A stretch of 64,000 nucleotides of DNA from Denitrificimonas caeni (GCF_905120345.1 NZ_CAJHOA010000002.1:167773-231772), one strand, 5' to 3'; shown: positions 11,550 to 23,516, counted from the first letter of the stretch. A program made the numbers and translations. The notes: a model not told the origin generated them from the letters alone.

Positions 11550-12185
11550 TTAAGCATCTTCATCAATTGCATGCATACCCCGTGCTAACAAATACTGCTC
11601 ACGCGAACGGTCGCGTGATGAAGTTGGCTTGCGCATCTGTACTTTTTCAAAACGACTGCGCACATCACGTAAATACTCATCAAAGCCGTCACCGTGGAAT
11701 ATTTTAATTAAAAAATCACCACCTGGACGCAAGACCTTAGACGCCAGATCCAGAGCCAGTTCACATAAATACATTGCCGCGGCTTGATCGGCAGTACGTA
11801 TCCCACTCATATTGGGGGCCATATCGGAAATAACAAGGTCTACCGGCCGATTTCCGACTGCATCCATGATTTCATTAAAGACCCGCTGCTCGGTGAAATC
11901 GCCTTCAATAAAGGTGACATCGGCAATCGCTGACATCGGCAAAATATCAGAGGCGATTAAGGTGCCTTGGTCGCCAATCACGCGACTGGTCACCTGTGAC
12001 CAACCGCCTGGCGCACTGCCTAAGTCAATCACCGTCATACCCGGACGTAAAATGCGATCCTTTTCTTGAACTTCTAATAATTTATAACTGGCTCGCGAAC
12101 GGTAGCCGTCTTTTTGCGCCATTTTTACAAATGGATCATCAAAATGTTCTTTTAACCAACGCGAACTGCTTTTAGATCGAGCCAC
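11550..12185 (-). CDS. rlmE: 23S rRNA (uridine-2'-O)-methyltransferase RlmE
   Basis: RlmE (FtsJ/RrmJ) methylates U2552 of 23S rRNA in the 50S subunit and is heat-inducible in E. coli. The 211-residue product has the N-terminal [17 protein letters not shown] motif [15 protein letters not shown], the VISDMAPN motif and [14 protein letters not shown]. These supply the K-D-K catalytic residues. The start is a GTG at 12185: it gives the family N terminus (V/M)ARSK and has AAGAGG 6 bases upstream. The frame is open upstream but unlike the family. It diverges from yhbY. Confidence 0.95.
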   Translation of the reverse strand: MARSKSSSRWLKEHFDDPFVKMAQKDGYRSRASYKLLEVQEKDRILRPGMTVIDLGSAPGGWSQVTSRVIGDQGTLIASDILPMSAIADVTFIEGDFTEQRVFNEIMDAVGNRPVDLVISDMAPNMSGIRTADQAAAMYLCELALDLASKVLRPGGDFLIKIFHGDGFDEYLRDVRSRFEKVQMRKPTSSRDRSREQYLLARGMHAIDEDA

Positions 12186-12255
12186 AGAATACCTCTTAAG
12201 CTTCAGGTCAGGTAAACTACCCGCCTTCATTCATGTTACGACTCAGAGGTCGATT

Positions 12256-12567
12256 ATGTCGCTCACACAAGAGCAAAAGAAACAGTTTAAATCCATCGGC
12301 CATCACTTAAAGCCGATTGTTACGATTGCTGACAACGGTTTAACCGAAGGCGTACTGGCCGAGTTAGACCGCGCACTCAATGATCACGAACTTATTAAAA
12401 TCCAATTGCGTCTTGCTGAGCGCGACGACCGCATAGCGATCGTTACTGAGTTATGCCAAAAAAGCAGTAGCATTTTGGTCCAAAGCATCGGCAAAGTAGC
12501 GCTTATCTACCGCAAAAATCCGCAACCGAACAAAAACCTATCCAACGTATTACGCTACAACGTGTAA
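12256..12567 (+). CDS. yhbY: Ribosome assembly RNA-binding protein YhbY (CRM domain)
   Basis: YhbY is a single CRM-domain protein that associates with pre-50S ribosomal particles. The 103-residue product contains the expected LTQEQKKQFKSIGHHLKPIVTIADNGLTEGVL N-terminal part and ends in QSIGKVALIYRKN, the conserved RNA-binding strand. AGAGG lies just before the ATG. It is transcribed away from rlmE from a 70-base divergent promoter region, the same divergent pair as in pseudomonads. Confidence 0.93.
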   Translation: MSLTQEQKKQFKSIGHHLKPIVTIADNGLTEGVLAELDRALNDHELIKIQLRLAERDDRIAIVTELCQKSSSILVQSIGKVALIYRKNPQPNKNLSNVLRYNV

Positions 12568-12581
12568 TTTAAGCAATAATT

Positions 12582-12620
12582 ATCCAGCCATAAGCACTGT
12601 TTATAGGCTTATGACTGGAT
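12582..12620. terminator. Inverted repeat between convergent yhbY and the DUF4149 gene
   Basis: ATCCAG-C-CATAAGC pairs with GCTTATG-A-CTGGAT (13 bp with one mismatch, 11-nt loop). It lies in the convergent junction and overlaps the stop codon of the minus-strand gene. No strong T-run follows on either strand, so its role as a bidirectional terminator is inferred from position. Confidence 0.4.
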
Positions 12621-13050
12621 GATTCACAGGCGCCGGCTGCACAACCAATAACAATCCGCACAAACCCAACGCCAAATAACTGTAAATCAACCAATACTGG
12701 GCACTCGGCCAGAGCGCTTGACTGATAAAAAAACTGCATGACAGCGCTATTGCAGTCAGCAGCAACTGACCACGCAGATCCCTAACTAATCGTTTAACAG
12801 GCATCGTTTGCTTCAGCACTAACAGCTGCAACAGCACACACACCAAAGCCAAGCCCACCAGCAAAGGCCGCAGATAGTCCGCGACCTCCTGCACCAGTAA
12901 GCTTGAGAACCCCAGCTTTTCTAATGCCGCCAGCAGAACAAAGTGCATCATCCAAATACCACCCACCCAAAATACTTGAGCCAGTTGCCAAGTCACGGCA
13001 CCCGCACGCAGTGGCGTTGTACTAGATATGGCGCACCTCAACGATTTCAT
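12601..13050 (-). CDS. DUF4149-type small integral membrane protein
   Basis: A 149-residue hydrophobic protein with four predicted membrane segments (about 24-42, 62-80, 95-113 and 120-140). The first is [21 protein letters not shown]. It looks like the DUF4149/TMEM205-like family found at this position, next to greA, in pseudomonads; the function is unknown. It begins inside the end of greA (29-base overlap from this ATG), so it is co-transcribed and probably translationally coupled. The start is uncertain, since an in-frame TTG lies 9 bases downstream. Confidence 0.75.
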   Translation of the reverse strand: MKSLRCAISSTTPLRAGAVTWQLAQVFWVGGIWMMHFVLLAALEKLGFSSLLVQEVADYLRPLLVGLALVCVLLQLLVLKQTMPVKRLVRDLRGQLLLTAIALSCSFFISQALWPSAQYWLIYSYLALGLCGLLLVVQPAPVNHPVISL

Positions 13051-13498
13051 ACTCGATCAAACCGCCAGGCGTATGCACGACAACCACATCACCTTCTTCT
13101 TTGCCCACTAAACCACGGGCAATCGGCGAAGTCACAGAGATTTTACCCTGCTTTAGATCGGCTTCATCTTCGCCAACAATTTGATAGGTTACCGTCTCAT
13201 CGGTTTCAACGTTAACGATATCAACCGTTGTGCCAAAAAAGACTTTTCCAGAGTATGGAATAGTAGTCACATCAATAATCTGCGCACCAGAAAGACGCCC
13301 TTCGATATCACGAATACGCGCCTCGCTCATACCTTGCTGCTCACGCGCCGCATGGTATTCAGCGTTTTCTTTTAAGTCGCCCAATTCACGTGCGGTGGCA
13401 ATATCCGCAGTAATTTTTGGACGCATTACGGTTTTCAGATGTTTGAGTTCTTCCTCCAAAGCGCGAGCGCCTTGGAGTGTCATTGGATATTTAGTCAC
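13022..13498 (-). CDS. greA: Transcription elongation factor GreA
   Basis: GreA enters the RNA polymerase secondary channel and stimulates cleavage of backtracked RNA. The 158-residue product has the N-terminal coiled coil, with [21 protein letters not shown] at its tip carrying the acidic Asp/Glu pair. The C-terminal domain has [29 protein letters not shown]. The start is a GTG whose first four bases (GTGA) overlap the carB stop, giving a 4-base stop/start overlap. This matches the family length of 158 better than the internal ATG at 13483. Confidence 0.97.
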   Translation of the reverse strand: MTKYPMTLQGARALEEELKHLKTVMRPKITADIATARELGDLKENAEYHAAREQQGMSEARIRDIEGRLSGAQIIDVTTIPYSGKVFFGTTVDIVNVETDETVTYQIVGEDEADLKQGKISVTSPIARGLVGKEEGDVVVVHTPGGLIEYEIVEVRHI

Positions 13499-16400
13499 GC
13501 ATTAATTCCTGAATGCAAGTCCTGCAAACGACGCACGGTCTTTTCTGGACCGAATTTAAGCGCCTCGCATACTGCCTGACCGCCCGCTAAGGTGGTGGTG
13601 AAGTAGATTTTGCGTTGCAGAGCGTTTCGACGAATCGAGAATGAGTCAGCAATAGACTGACGCCCCTCGGTGGTATTAATCACTAAAGTCACTTCATCAT
13701 TCTTGATCATATCAACAATGTGCGGACGACCTTCAGTTACTTTATTCACACGACGTACCGCTAGGCCCGCCGCTTCAATGATTTTTGCAGTACCAGCAGT
13801 CGCTACGACACTGAAACCTAAATCTATCAAATCGCGTGCGAGATCGGCAGCAAAAGGTTTATCGTCTTCACGCACACTGATAAATGCACAGCCGCTAGTC
13901 GGTAACACTTCGCCTGCGCCCATTTGTGCTTTAGCAAAGGCTTCAGCAAAACTGTCGCCGACGCCCATCACTTCACCCGTTGATTTCATCTCTGGGCCGA
14001 GGATCGTATCAACACCAGGGAATTTAGCAAATGGGAACACCGCTTCTTTAACACTAAAGAATGGCGGAATGATCTCTTTGGTGAAGTTCAGTTCGGTTAA
14101 TGTTTTACCCGCCATCACTCGCGCTGCTACTTTGGCTAACGACTGACCAATGCACTTTGACACAAAAGGTACGGTACGTGAGGCACGTGGATTGACTTCA
14201 ATCACGTAAATATCTTCACCCTGTACTGCCATTTGCACGTTCATCAAACCTAACACGCCAAGCTCAAGCGCCATACGACTGACTTGATCACGAATCTTAT
14301 CTTGGATGTGTGCAGGCAATGAATATGGCGGCAATGAACAGGCTGAGTCACCAGAGTGCACGCCCGCTTGCTCAATGTGCTGCATAATCGCGCCAATCAC
14401 GACGATTTCGCCATCACAGACCGCATCAATATCAACTTCAATCGCGCTGTTGAGGAAGTGATCAAGCAACACAGGACTGTCATTCGATACTTGTACTGCT
14501 TCACGCATATAACGACGCAATTCTTCTTCGTCATAGACGATTTCCATCGCACGACCACCCAATACATAGGACGGACGCACCACCAACGGATAACCAATGT
14601 CTTTCGAAGCGGCAAGCGCTTCTTCTTCACTGCGCGCAGTAGCGTTTTGAGGCTGCAGTAAGCCTAAACGCTGCACCATCTGCTGGAAGCGCTCACGGTC
14701 TTCGGCACGGTCGATTGAATCTGGGCTGGTACCAATAATAGGTACGCCCGCTTCTTCTAACGCACGGCAGATTTTCAGTGGTGTTTGTCCACCGTACTGC
14801 ACGATCACGCCGACGGGCTTTTCGACACGTACGATTTCTAATACGTCTTCTAAGGTCACTGGCTCAAAGTACAGACGATCAGAGATGTCGTAGTCAGTTG
14901 ATACTGTTTCTGGGTTGCAGTTGATCATGATGGTTTCATAGCCATCCTCACGCAACGCCAACGCCGCATGTACACAGCAATAGTCAAATTCAATACCCTG
15001 ACCAATGCGGTTCGGGCCACCACCTAAGATCATAATCTTATCGCGGCTGCTCGGTCTGGCTTCACACTCTTCTTCGTAGGTGGAATACATATACGCCGTA
15101 TCAGTCGCAAACTCACCAGCACAGGTATCGACACGCTTGTACACCGGGAAGATATTCAACTGATGACGACGGCTACGAATATTCTTCTCAGATACGCCTA
15201 GCAGTGTCGCTAAACGCGCATCACTGAAGCCTTTACGCTTCAGTTTGTACATCTGCACTGCATCAATTTCAGCTAAACCAACGGTTTTTAGACGCTCAGC
15301 CTCGAGGACTAAGTCTTCCATTTGCACGAGGAACCAATGGTCGATTTTGGTCAACTCATAGATTTCATCACGAGTCATACCAAAACGCATCGCATCAGCC
15401 ACATACCAAATACGCTCAGCACCTGGCACCGTCAGCTCGCGACGTAAAATGCTGGCCGCTTCGGGGTTATTCAAATCAAGAATAGGGTCGAGGCCATTGA
15501 CGCCCACTTCGAGACCACGCAAAGCTTTTTGCAGAGACTCTTGGAAAGTACGACCAATTGCCATCACTTCACCGACAGATTTCATCTGTGTGGTTAAACG
15601 TGCATCGGCTTTCGGGAATTTCTCAAAAGCAAAACGTGGAATCTTGGTCACCACATAGTCAATCGATGGCTCAAACGATGCGGGGGTACGACCACCAGTG
15701 ATATCGTTTTTCAACTCATCCAGAGTGTAACCTACAGCTAATTTTGCTGCGATTTTAGCAATCGGGAAACCAGTCGCTTTCGACGCTAAGGCGGATGAGC
15801 GTGAGACCCGTGGGTTCATCTCAATCACCACCATACGACCATCTTTTGGATCAATACCAAACTGTACGTTGGAACCACCGCTCTCGACGCCAATCTCACG
15901 CATCACCGCCAAAGAGGCGTCGCGCATGATTTGGTATTCTTTGTCGGTCAGGGTTTGCGCTGGAGCTACGGTGATGGAGTCACCAGTGTGCACGCCCATA
16001 GGGTCAAAGTTTTCAATGGAGCAGACAATAATGCAGTTGTCATTTTTGTCGCGTACCACTTCCATTTCGAACTCTTTCCAACCGATGAGTGACTCATCAA
16101 TCAACAGCTCTTTAGTCGGCGACAAATCTAAACCGCGGGTACAAATCTCTTCAAACTCTTCACGGTTGTAAGCAATACCGCCACCGGTGCCGCCCATGGT
16201 GAAACTTGGACGGATAATGCAGGGGAAGCCAACGTCGCTTTGAACTTTGTACGCCTCTTCCATATTGTGCGCGATACCAGAACGCGGACAGGCCAAACCA
16301 ATCGAGCGCATGGCTTTGTCAAAACGTGAACGGTCTTCGGCTTTATCAATGGTGTCTGCATTGGCGCCAATCATTTCTACGCCAAACTTCTCGAGAACAC

Positions 16401-16716
16401 CTTCACGCTCTAAATCTAATGCGCAGTTCAGTGCTGTTTGTCCGCCCATGGTGGGCAGCAATGCATCTGGGCGTTCTTTTTCAATAATTTTTGCGACGGT
16501 TTCCCACTTAATCGGTTCGATATAGGTGGCATCGGCCATGGCAGGGTCAGTCATGATGGTGGCTGGGTTAGAGTTAACCAAAATGACTCGGTAACCTTCT
16601 TCGCGCAACGCCTTACACGCCTGCGCGCCAGAGTAGTCAAACTCACACGCTTGACCAATAACAATGGGACCGGCGCCGATGATAAGGATGCTTTTAATAT
16701 CTGTGCGTTTTGGCAT
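13495..16716 (-). CDS. carB: Carbamoyl-phosphate synthase large subunit
   Basis: CarB makes carbamoyl phosphate from bicarbonate, ATP and ammonia passed from CarA, supplying arginine and pyrimidine synthesis. The 1073-residue product has two ATP-grasp halves (about 1-400 and 550-935), an oligomerisation region between them, and a C-terminal MGS-like allosteric domain. The opening [23 protein letters not shown] and the mirror segment [20 protein letters not shown] mark the duplication. It follows carA with leuE inserted between them, the pseudomonad carA-orf-carB layout, and overlaps greA by 4 bases. Confidence 0.98.
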   Translation of the reverse strand: MPKRTDIKSILIIGAGPIVIGQACEFDYSGAQACKALREEGYRVILVNSNPATIMTDPAMADATYIEPIKWETVAKIIEKERPDALLPTMGGQTALNCALDLEREGVLEKFGVEMIGANADTIDKAEDRSRFDKAMRSIGLACPRSGIAHNMEEAYKVQSDVGFPCIIRPSFTMGGTGGGIAYNREEFEEICTRGLDLSPTKELLIDESLIGWKEFEMEVVRDKNDNCIIVCSIENFDPMGVHTGDSITVAPAQTLTDKEYQIMRDASLAVMREIGVESGGSNVQFGIDPKDGRMVVIEMNPRVSRSSALASKATGFPIAKIAAKLAVGYTLDELKNDITGGRTPASFEPSIDYVVTKIPRFAFEKFPKADARLTTQMKSVGEVMAIGRTFQESLQKALRGLEVGVNGLDPILDLNNPEAASILRRELTVPGAERIWYVADAMRFGMTRDEIYELTKIDHWFLVQMEDLVLEAERLKTVGLAEIDAVQMYKLKRKGFSDARLATLLGVSEKNIRSRRHQLNIFPVYKRVDTCAGEFATDTAYMYSTYEEECEARPSSRDKIMILGGGPNRIGQGIEFDYCCVHAALALREDGYETIMINCNPETVSTDYDISDRLYFEPVTLEDVLEIVRVEKPVGVIVQYGGQTPLKICRALEEAGVPIIGTSPDSIDRAEDRERFQQMVQRLGLLQPQNATARSEEEALAASKDIGYPLVVRPSYVLGGRAMEIVYDEEELRRYMREAVQVSNDSPVLLDHFLNSAIEVDIDAVCDGEIVVIGAIMQHIEQAGVHSGDSACSLPPYSLPAHIQDKIRDQVSRMALELGVLGLMNVQMAVQGEDIYVIEVNPRASRTVPFVSKCIGQSLAKVAARVMAGKTLTELNFTKEIIPPFFSVKEAVFPFAKFPGVDTILGPEMKSTGEVMGVGDSFAEAFAKAQMGAGEVLPTSGCAFISVREDDKPFAADLARDLIDLGFSVVATAGTAKIIEAAGLAVRRVNKVTEGRPHIVDMIKNDEVTLVINTTEGRQSIADSFSIRRNALQRKIYFTTTLAGGQAVCEALKFGPEKTVRRLQDLHSGINA

Positions 16717-16731
16717 GGGATTCTCGTAATA

Positions 16732-17388
16732 TTAGGACAAGGTTGCGGTGGCCAGCTTCACGCCAAAGCCGACAAACATGGCGCCCACTCCACTTAATGC
16801 GCCGGTTGCCAAGCGTTGTCGCTGGCGAAACCATTGCGCTAAGCGAGCGCCGGTAAAAATCAATAGACTCAGATAAATTCCGCTAATCAACTGCAGAATC
16901 AATCCCAGTACTAAAAACGATACACCAGGATGGGCGTAACCTGGGTCAACGAACTGGATAAAGAATGAGACAAAAAACAAAATCGCTTTCGGGTTGGTGA
17001 TGCTCAGCAAAAAAGCTTTACGCAGGGGGTTCTGAGCTGGTTTTATCTGCTGTATGGCCTCAACAGTCGCCGCTGTACGCTGTGTTGAGCGCCATGCCGA
17101 AACTAGCATATTAACGCCCAACCAGCACAAGTAAGCGGCGCCGAGGTACTTTAGCGCGATAAAGAACATCGGTTCAGTCCGCAACAGTGAAGCAATGCCA
17201 ATTGCCGATAACAGCATCAACACCGTATCACCTAAGAACACACCACCGGCCGCTTGATAGCCTGCAGCAATGCCACGCTGGGCGGCTGTTGCCAGCACAA
17301 ACAAAGAGTTTGGCCCCGGCAACAACACAATAAACACTGTGCCTAGAACATAAGTCCACAGATCAGTGATTCCCAAGCTCGGCAACAT
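16732..17388 (-). CDS. leuE: LysE/RhtB-family amino acid exporter, LeuE-like
   Basis: A 218-residue inner-membrane protein with about six membrane segments. The LysE-family signature IVLLPGPNSLFVLATAAQRG is near residues 20-40, and LSITNPKAILFFVSFFIQF marks the second half. Along its length it resembles E. coli LeuE (YeaS), which exports leucine and related amino acids; the substrate here is inferred. It sits inside the carA-carB operon, 12 bases after carA and 15 bases before carB. This is the known pseudomonad arrangement, in which an unrelated frame separates the two synthase subunits. Confidence 0.85.
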   Translation of the reverse strand: MLPSLGITDLWTYVLGTVFIVLLPGPNSLFVLATAAQRGIAAGYQAAGGVFLGDTVLMLLSAIGIASLLRTEPMFFIALKYLGAAYLCWLGVNMLVSAWRSTQRTAATVEAIQQIKPAQNPLRKAFLLSITNPKAILFFVSFFIQFVDPGYAHPGVSFLVLGLILQLISGIYLSLLIFTGARLAQWFRQRQRLATGALSGVGAMFVGFGVKLATATLS

Positions 17389-17400
17389 AGCAAACGACCC

Positions 17401-18537
17401 TTAACTACGCGCTGCCATACTGGCAACAAAGCGATCAAACAAAGAGCTGACATCATTGGGACCAGGGCTCGCCTCGGGGTGGCCTTGGAAACCAAAGGCC
17501 TCTTTATCCGTGCGCTCAATACCTTGTAAGGTCTGGTCAAATAATGACACATGAGTTGCCACTAAGTTATCGGGCAAACTGTCTTTATCCACCGCAAAGC
17601 CATGGTTCTGACTGGTAATCATCACCATACCAGTTTTTAGATCGTGCACCGGGTGGTTAGCACCGTGATGACCGTTAACCATTTTCATCGTGCGCGCGCC
17701 AGAAGCTAAAGCGAGCAACTGATGTCCTAAACAGATACCGAAGACAGGAATGTCTGTTTGTAGAATCTCTTTAATCGCGCTGATCGCATAATCACAAGGC
17801 TCTGGATCGCCTGGGCCATTGGATAAGAACACACCATCAGGATTCATCGCTAACACTTCGCTAGCAGGCGTTTGCGCAGGCACCACGGTTAAACGGCAAC
17901 CGCGCGCAACCAAGACCTGTAGAATATTACGCTTCACCCCGTAGTCATACACCACCACGTGGTAGGGCAATTGACCGGCTTGAATCTCAGGATGACTGTC
18001 AGTAATCAGCTGCCAAGGGGCTGAACGCCACTCGTACATTTTCTCAGTGCTAACTTCTTGGGCTAAATCTAAGCCTTGCAAGCCAGAAAAACCGCGAGCC
18101 AATTCTAGCGCGCGCTCTTCAGTCGCATCGTCACCGGCGAGAACACAACCGCTTTGCGCACCTGTTTCACGCAAAATACGCGTTAAGCGTCGAGTATCAA
18201 TGCCGGCAATCGCGACAATTTTATTGTCCTTTAAGTATTCACCTAAAGGCTGCTTATCGCGCCAACTGCTCGATAGCAAAGGCAGGTCACGAATAATTAA
18301 TCCTGCTGCCCAGACCCGGTTCGATTCTGCATCTTCAGGTGTGGTGCCGGTATTACCGATATGTGGGTAAGTTAACGCTACCAACTGACGAGCATAGGAT
18401 GGGTCTGTAAGAATTTCCTGATAGCCGGTCATGGCAGTGTTAAAGACCACCTCACCAACGGTTTGACCGTCAATTCCAATGGCTTCGCCGCGAAAAATGC
18501 TGCCGTCAGCAAGGGCGAGTATGGCTGGCTTAGTCAA
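17401..18537 (-). CDS. carA: Carbamoyl-phosphate synthase small (glutaminase) subunit
   Basis: CarA hydrolyses glutamine and channels ammonia to CarB. The 378-residue product has an N-terminal CPSase small-chain domain and a C-terminal class I glutamine amidotransferase domain. The latter shows [15 protein letters not shown] (nucleophilic Cys) and [12 protein letters not shown] (His-Glu). The start codon is TTG at 18537: [20 protein letters not shown] immediately follows it, matching the pseudomonad N terminus, and a strong GGGAGGT lies 4 bases upstream. No ATG or GTG fits. To my knowledge P. aeruginosa carA also starts with TTG. Confidence 0.97.
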   Translation of the reverse strand: MTKPAILALADGSIFRGEAIGIDGQTVGEVVFNTAMTGYQEILTDPSYARQLVALTYPHIGNTGTTPEDAESNRVWAAGLIIRDLPLLSSSWRDKQPLGEYLKDNKIVAIAGIDTRRLTRILRETGAQSGCVLAGDDATEERALELARGFSGLQGLDLAQEVSTEKMYEWRSAPWQLITDSHPEIQAGQLPYHVVVYDYGVKRNILQVLVARGCRLTVVPAQTPASEVLAMNPDGVFLSNGPGDPEPCDYAISAIKEILQTDIPVFGICLGHQLLALASGARTMKMVNGHHGANHPVHDLKTGMVMITSQNHGFAVDKDSLPDNLVATHVSLFDQTLQGIERTDKEAFGFQGHPEASPGPNDVSSLFDRFVASMAARS

Positions 18538-18584
18538 GAAGACCTCCCGTAATTAAGACTTAGTATGCACACATTTTTTTCGCA

Positions 18585-18624
18585 AAAAAGCGGAATGACG
18601 TGAGTTGACATCATTCCGCTTTTT
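18585..18624 (-). terminator. Perfect 14-bp hairpin terminator between dapB and carA
   Basis: AAAAAGCGGAATGA and TCATTCCGCTTTTT form a perfect 14-bp stem with a 12-nt loop, bounded by A and T runs on both strands. On the minus strand it ends dapB transcription. The remaining 47 bases before carA must hold the carA promoter, or the hairpin serves as a carA attenuator. Confidence 0.8.
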
Positions 18625-18710
18625 ATGAATTCATCTGGGCGCACTTCGAGTGGATACACTAGAGAAGGATTGTACTGGTTTTTTTTAAAAACCGAAAGCA
18701 AACAAACCGA

Positions 18711-19529
<819 letters not shown>

Positions 19530-19583
19530 CTAGTTAAAGTGAATCATGCTGCGCTGGATCAGCAGCGCAGCTCTGCACGCTTA

Positions 19584-19611
19584 TTACAGCACAGTTACAG
19601 CACAGTTACAG
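19584..19611. repeat. 2.5 copies of an 11-bp tandem repeat at the dnaJ stop
   Basis: TTACAGCACAG is repeated twice in tandem, followed by a partial third copy (TTACAG). The TAA stop of dnaJ lies in the last copy, so each unit carries a potential TAA. It looks like a local slippage duplication at the gene end. Confidence 0.6.
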
Positions 19612-20721
19612 GTCACCAAAAAAACGTTTTACGCCTTCGAACCAACTACTTTTTTTTGGCGAATGTGAATCGTTGCCCTGTAAACTGACGCGAAACTCTT
19701 CCAACAATTCGCGCTGACGCTTATCGAGTTTAACTGGCGTTTCTACCGCGACACGGCACATTAAATCACCAACACCGCCGCCACGCACTGGGGTTACGCC
19801 CTTGCCACGCAAACGGAATAATTTATTGGTTTGCGTCCCTTCAGGAATCTTCAGTTTAACGCGCCCACCTAAGGTTGGCACTTCCAACTCACCACCTAAA
19901 GCCGCATCAGCAAAACTTATCGGTACTTCACAATACAGATCGCGACCATCACGCTGGAAAATGGCATGCGGACGGACATTGACCACCACATACAAATCAC
20001 CGGCTGGACCGCCCATAGCACCAGCTTCACCTTCGCCTGTTAAACGAATACGGTCTCCGGTATCAACACCGGCGGGCACTTTAACGGAGAGGGTTTTTTC
20101 TTCTTCAACGCGGCCTTGCCCATGACAATCACCACAGGGGTCAGTGACCATTTTGCCTGAGCCATGGCAACGCGGACAGGTTTGCTGTACGGCAAAGAAA
20201 CCTTGCTGCATGCGCACTTGGCCCACGCCATTACAGGTGGTACAGGTGACAGGACTGGTGCCTTTTTTCGCGCCAGAGCCTTTACAGGTTTTACAATCCG
20301 CCAAGGTTGGCACACGGATACTGACCGTGGTGCCACGTACCGCTTCTTCTAAGTCCAGCTCCATGGTGTAGCGTAAGTCACTGCCACGCTGCGGGCCGCC
20401 ACGACCACCACCGCCGCCAAAGAAGTCGCTGAATACATCACCGAAGACATCGGAGAAATTGCCACCACCACCGAAACCACCGCCACCCATTTGTGGGTCA
20501 ACGCCAGCGTGACCATGACGATCATAGGCTGCACGCTTATCTTCATCAGATAAGATTTCGTAGGCTTCGTTGGCTTCTTTAAATTTATCTTCTGCATCTT
20601 TATCATCCGGATTACGATCCGGGTGAAACTTCATCGCTAGTCGACGATAGGCTTTTTTCAGCTCTGCCGCACTTGCATCGCGCTCAGCACCAAGCACTTC
20701 GTAATAATCACGCTTTGCCAT
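19606..20721 (-). CDS. dnaJ: Chaperone DnaJ (Hsp40)
   Basis: DnaJ delivers unfolded clients to DnaK and stimulates its ATPase. The 371-residue product has the J domain with KFHPDRNP (HPD at about 33-35) and a Gly/Phe-rich linker. Four zinc-binding CxxCxGxG repeats follow ([32 protein letters not shown]), then the substrate-binding beta domains. The ATG at 20721 gives the family start [11 protein letters not shown]. It is the last gene of grpE-dnaK-dnaJ, 116 bases after dnaK with a GC-rich hairpin between them. Confidence 0.98.
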   Translation of the reverse strand: MAKRDYYEVLGAERDASAAELKKAYRRLAMKFHPDRNPDDKDAEDKFKEANEAYEILSDEDKRAAYDRHGHAGVDPQMGGGGFGGGGNFSDVFGDVFSDFFGGGGGRGGPQRGSDLRYTMELDLEEAVRGTTVSIRVPTLADCKTCKGSGAKKGTSPVTCTTCNGVGQVRMQQGFFAVQQTCPRCHGSGKMVTDPCGDCHGQGRVEEEKTLSVKVPAGVDTGDRIRLTGEGEAGAMGGPAGDLYVVVNVRPHAIFQRDGRDLYCEVPISFADAALGGELEVPTLGGRVKLKIPEGTQTNKLFRLRGKGVTPVRGGGVGDLMCRVAVETPVKLDKRQRELLEEFRVSLQGNDSHSPKKSSWFEGVKRFFGDL

Positions 20722-20761
20722 AACTCTTTTAACTCCGGATTCTGACCTGCCAGACACACCA

Positions 20762-20782
20762 ACGCGGGAGCAAGTCCCGCGT
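20762..20782 (-). other. GC-rich hairpin between dnaK and dnaJ
   Basis: ACGCGGGA and TCCCGCGT form a perfect 8-bp stem with a 5-nt loop. No T-run follows on the minus strand. It probably works as an mRNA stability or partial attenuation element that sets the DnaK:DnaJ ratio (inference). Confidence 0.5.
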
Positions 20783-20837
20783 GGCGAATCGTTACTGCAT
20801 CACCCGAGGGTCATCTGCAGGGCTTAGATTTATAGGA

Positions 20838-22757
20838 TTACTTGTTATCAGTATCCTTAACCTCTTCAAACTCAGCATCAACGACATCGTCAGCATCGTT
20901 ATCTTGTCCTGCGTCTGCAGAAGGCTGAGCCTGCTCGGCCTGTTCAGCGTACATTTTCTGTGCAACGGGGGCGCTGGCCTGTGAAAGCGCTTCAACTTTC
21001 GCGTCAATCTCAGCTTTATCGTCACCTTTAATCGCCACTTCAAGCTCAGCTAAGGCCGCTTCAATAGCCGTTTTTTCTTCTTCAGTGACTTTATCACCCG
21101 CTTCAACAATCATTTTGCGAGTCGAGTGCACCAACTGATCACCTTGGTTGCGCGCCGTTGCCAGCTCTTCAAATTTACGATCTTCATCAGCATGCGCTTC
21201 AGCGTCACGAACCATTTGATCAACTTCTTCATCACTTAAACCGGAGTTGGCTTTAATAACGATCGACTGCTCTTTACCTGTGGCTTTATCTTTCGCCGAC
21301 ACGTTAAGGATACCATTGGCATCAATATCAAAGGTCACTTCAATTTGTGGCACACCGCGTTGTGCTGGCGGAATGTCGGACAAGTCAAAACGACCGAGTG
21401 ATTTATTCGTCGCAGCTTGCTTACGCTCACCTTGCAGCACGTGAATGGTCACAGCATTCTGGTTGTCATCGGCGGTTGAGAACACTTGTGATTTCTTGGT
21501 AGGAATCGTGGTGTTTTTCTCAATCAGCGCCGTCATAATACCGCCCATGGTTTCAATACCAAGGGTCAGCGGACTCACGTCAAGCAGCAGAACATCTTTG
21601 ACATCACCTGACAATACCGCACCTTGAATCGCAGCACCCATGGCCACTGCTTCATCAGGGTTAACGTCTTTACGTGGCTCTTTCTTAAAGAACTCAGTGA
21701 CCGCTTTCTGTACCAATGGCATACGCGTCTGGCCACCGACCAAGATCACATCATTGATTGCGCTGACATCAATACCCGCATCTTTCAAGGCAATACGGCA
21801 TGGCTCAAGGGTACGCTCAACTAACTCACCCACCAGACCTTCAAGCTTGGCACGAGTAATTACAATATTAAGGTGCTTAGGACCGCTCGCATCAGCCGTG
21901 ATGTACGGCAAGTTAACGTCAGTTTGTTGCGCTGAAGATAACTCAATTTTTGCTTTTTCAGCCGCTTCTTTTAGACGCTGCATGGCCAATGGATCACCTT
22001 TAAGATCCATACCACTGTCTTTTTTGAACTGCGCAACTAAATCATTGATCAGTAGGTTATCGAAGTCTTCACCACCGAGGAAGGTATCACCATTGGTCGC
22101 CAACACTTCAAACTGATGCTCGCCATCGACTTCAGCAATTTCAATCACTGACACGTCAAAAGTACCGCCACCCAAGTCATAAACGATAACAGTGTGATCG
22201 CCTTTGGCTTTATCCATACCGTAGGCCAATGCTGCCGCAGTTGGCTCGTTAATGATGCGCTTAACATCAAGACCAGCAATACGACCCGCATCTTTAGTGG
22301 CTTGACGCTGACTGTCGTTAAAGTACGCAGGAACAGTTACGACTGCTTCTGTGACGGGCTCACCGAGGTAATCTTCGGCCGTCTTTTTCATTTTTTTCAA
22401 CACTTCCGCAGAAATTTGCGGTGGCGCCATTTTCTCGCCTTTGACTTCAACCCAAGCATCACCATTGTCTGCTTTGGCAATTTTATAAGGCACCATCTGA
22501 ATGTCTTTTTGCACAACGTCTTCATCAAAACGACGACCAATCAGACGCTTAACTGCATAGAGCGTGTTATGCGGATTGGTAACAGCCTGACGCTTAGCCG
22601 CTTGACCGACGAGAATTTCACCATCATTGGTGTAAGCAATGATGGATGGCGTGGTACGTCCACCTTCAGCGTTCTCAAGGATCTTAGCAACGCCGTTTTC
22701 CATAACAGATACACATGAGTTGGTGGTACCCAAGTCAATGCCGATAATTCTACCCAT
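20838..22757 (-). CDS. dnaK: Molecular chaperone DnaK (Hsp70)
   Basis: DnaK is the ATP-dependent Hsp70 that binds exposed hydrophobic segments of clients. The 639-residue product starts [18 protein letters not shown]. It carries the nucleotide-binding motifs [13 protein letters not shown] and [13 protein letters not shown], the interdomain linker [18 protein letters not shown] and the substrate-binding domain. The tail ends in the DnaJ/GrpE-interacting acidic sequence [24 protein letters not shown] precedes the ATG. It follows grpE by 100 bases, and a second sigma-32 promoter drives dnaK separately. Confidence 0.98.
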   Translation of the reverse strand: MGRIIGIDLGTTNSCVSVMENGVAKILENAEGGRTTPSIIAYTNDGEILVGQAAKRQAVTNPHNTLYAVKRLIGRRFDEDVVQKDIQMVPYKIAKADNGDAWVEVKGEKMAPPQISAEVLKKMKKTAEDYLGEPVTEAVVTVPAYFNDSQRQATKDAGRIAGLDVKRIINEPTAAALAYGMDKAKGDHTVIVYDLGGGTFDVSVIEIAEVDGEHQFEVLATNGDTFLGGEDFDNLLINDLVAQFKKDSGMDLKGDPLAMQRLKEAAEKAKIELSSAQQTDVNLPYITADASGPKHLNIVITRAKLEGLVGELVERTLEPCRIALKDAGIDVSAINDVILVGGQTRMPLVQKAVTEFFKKEPRKDVNPDEAVAMGAAIQGAVLSGDVKDVLLLDVSPLTLGIETMGGIMTALIEKNTTIPTKKSQVFSTADDNQNAVTIHVLQGERKQAATNKSLGRFDLSDIPPAQRGVPQIEVTFDIDANGILNVSAKDKATGKEQSIVIKANSGLSDEEVDQMVRDAEAHADEDRKFEELATARNQGDQLVHSTRKMIVEAGDKVTEEEKTAIEAALAELEVAIKGDDKAEIDAKVEALSQASAPVAQKMYAEQAEQAQPSADAGQDNDADDVVDAEFEEVKDTDNK

Positions 22758-22834
22758 TTTAAATCTCCTAAATTCTGGATCATTCACAGCAATACGCTGG
22801 ACTGACTAAACACTTAATAACTTATTTAACTAAT

Positions 22835-22862
22835 AGATGGGGCTGCAAGTAAAAATTTCAAG
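22835..22862 (-). promoter_or_regulatory. Sigma-32 heat-shock promoter for dnaK
   Basis: On the minus strand CTTGAA, a 14-base spacer and CCCCATCT match the sigma-32 consensus (CTTGAA, 13-15, CCCCATNT) essentially perfectly. The -35 element overlaps the grpE stop codon. It would give dnaK-dnaJ transcripts independent of grpE. Confidence 0.85.
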
Positions 22863-23436
22863 CCTGCTCATCAATTTTTACTGGCGGCTCACTCGGCGCT
22901 TTACTGACGACTACCATTGCTGGGCGCAGTAAACGGCCATTCATCACGTATCCACACTGAAAAACCTTAAGAACACTGTTAGGCTCAGCATGGGTGCTCT
23001 CTTCCATCGCCATCGCTTGATGTTGTTCTGGATTAAACGGCTCACCTTGCGGATCAACACGTTCTACCTGAAAGCGCTTCAGGGTGTCTAAAAAAAGCTT
23101 ATAAGTCAGTTCCATACCTTCACGCATCGGACGAATGCTTTCATCCGTAGGGTCAGACACTTCAAGACCACGCTCAAGACTGTCGGCGACAGCTAACAAA
23201 TCGGTAGCAAACTTTTCTAAGGCGAACTTATGCGCTTTTTCAATATCTTGCTCGGCACGACGACGAATATTTTGTGCTTCAGCCGCTGCACGCAAGCTAT
23301 TCTCTTGCGCTCCCGCCAACTGATCTTCCAACTCAGCAATACGCTGCTCGGCTGTATCTGCTGAGCCAGTTTCTGCGTTACGCTCTGCAGCGTGTAAGTC
23401 AGACGATTGCTCGTCCAAGGTTTGCTCGTCAGTCAT
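22858..23436 (-). CDS. grpE: Nucleotide exchange factor GrpE
   Basis: GrpE promotes ADP release from DnaK. The 192-residue product has an acidic N terminus and a long coiled coil (about 30-90, with [25 protein letters not shown]). The compact C-terminal beta domain includes [16 protein letters not shown] and [27 protein letters not shown] precedes the ATG. It is the first gene of grpE-dnaK-dnaJ, has its own sigma-32 promoter, and diverges from recN as in P. aeruginosa. Confidence 0.97.
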   Translation of the reverse strand: MTDEQTLDEQSSDLHAAERNAETGSADTAEQRIAELEDQLAGAQENSLRAAAEAQNIRRRAEQDIEKAHKFALEKFATDLLAVADSLERGLEVSDPTDESIRPMREGMELTYKLFLDTLKRFQVERVDPQGEPFNPEQHQAMAMEESTHAEPNSVLKVFQCGYVMNGRLLRPAMVVVSKAPSEPPVKIDEQA

Positions 23437-23488
23437 GGCACCCTCCTCAACAAAATGATGCAGGCGAGTTACCTGCGCTATGTCTGCT

Positions 23489-23516
23489 ATATGGGGCTGA
23501 CTGCTTTAACTTCAAG
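23489..23516 (-). promoter_or_regulatory. Sigma-32 heat-shock promoter for grpE
   Basis: On the minus strand CTTGAA, a 14-base spacer and CCCCATAT give a near-perfect sigma-32 promoter about 52 bases before the grpE start. The -35 sits in the loop of a perfect 10-bp inverted repeat at 23501-23527. Confidence 0.88.

Noticed and set aside
18604-18632. TTGACA on plus inside the dapB-carA stem as a -35 element
   Set aside because: No acceptable -10 follows at 16-18 bases, and both flanking genes are on the minus strand.
19558-19572. GC-rich inverted repeat between dnaJ and dapB as a terminator
   Set aside because: No T-run on the minus strand; stem-loop is short and its role cannot be supported.
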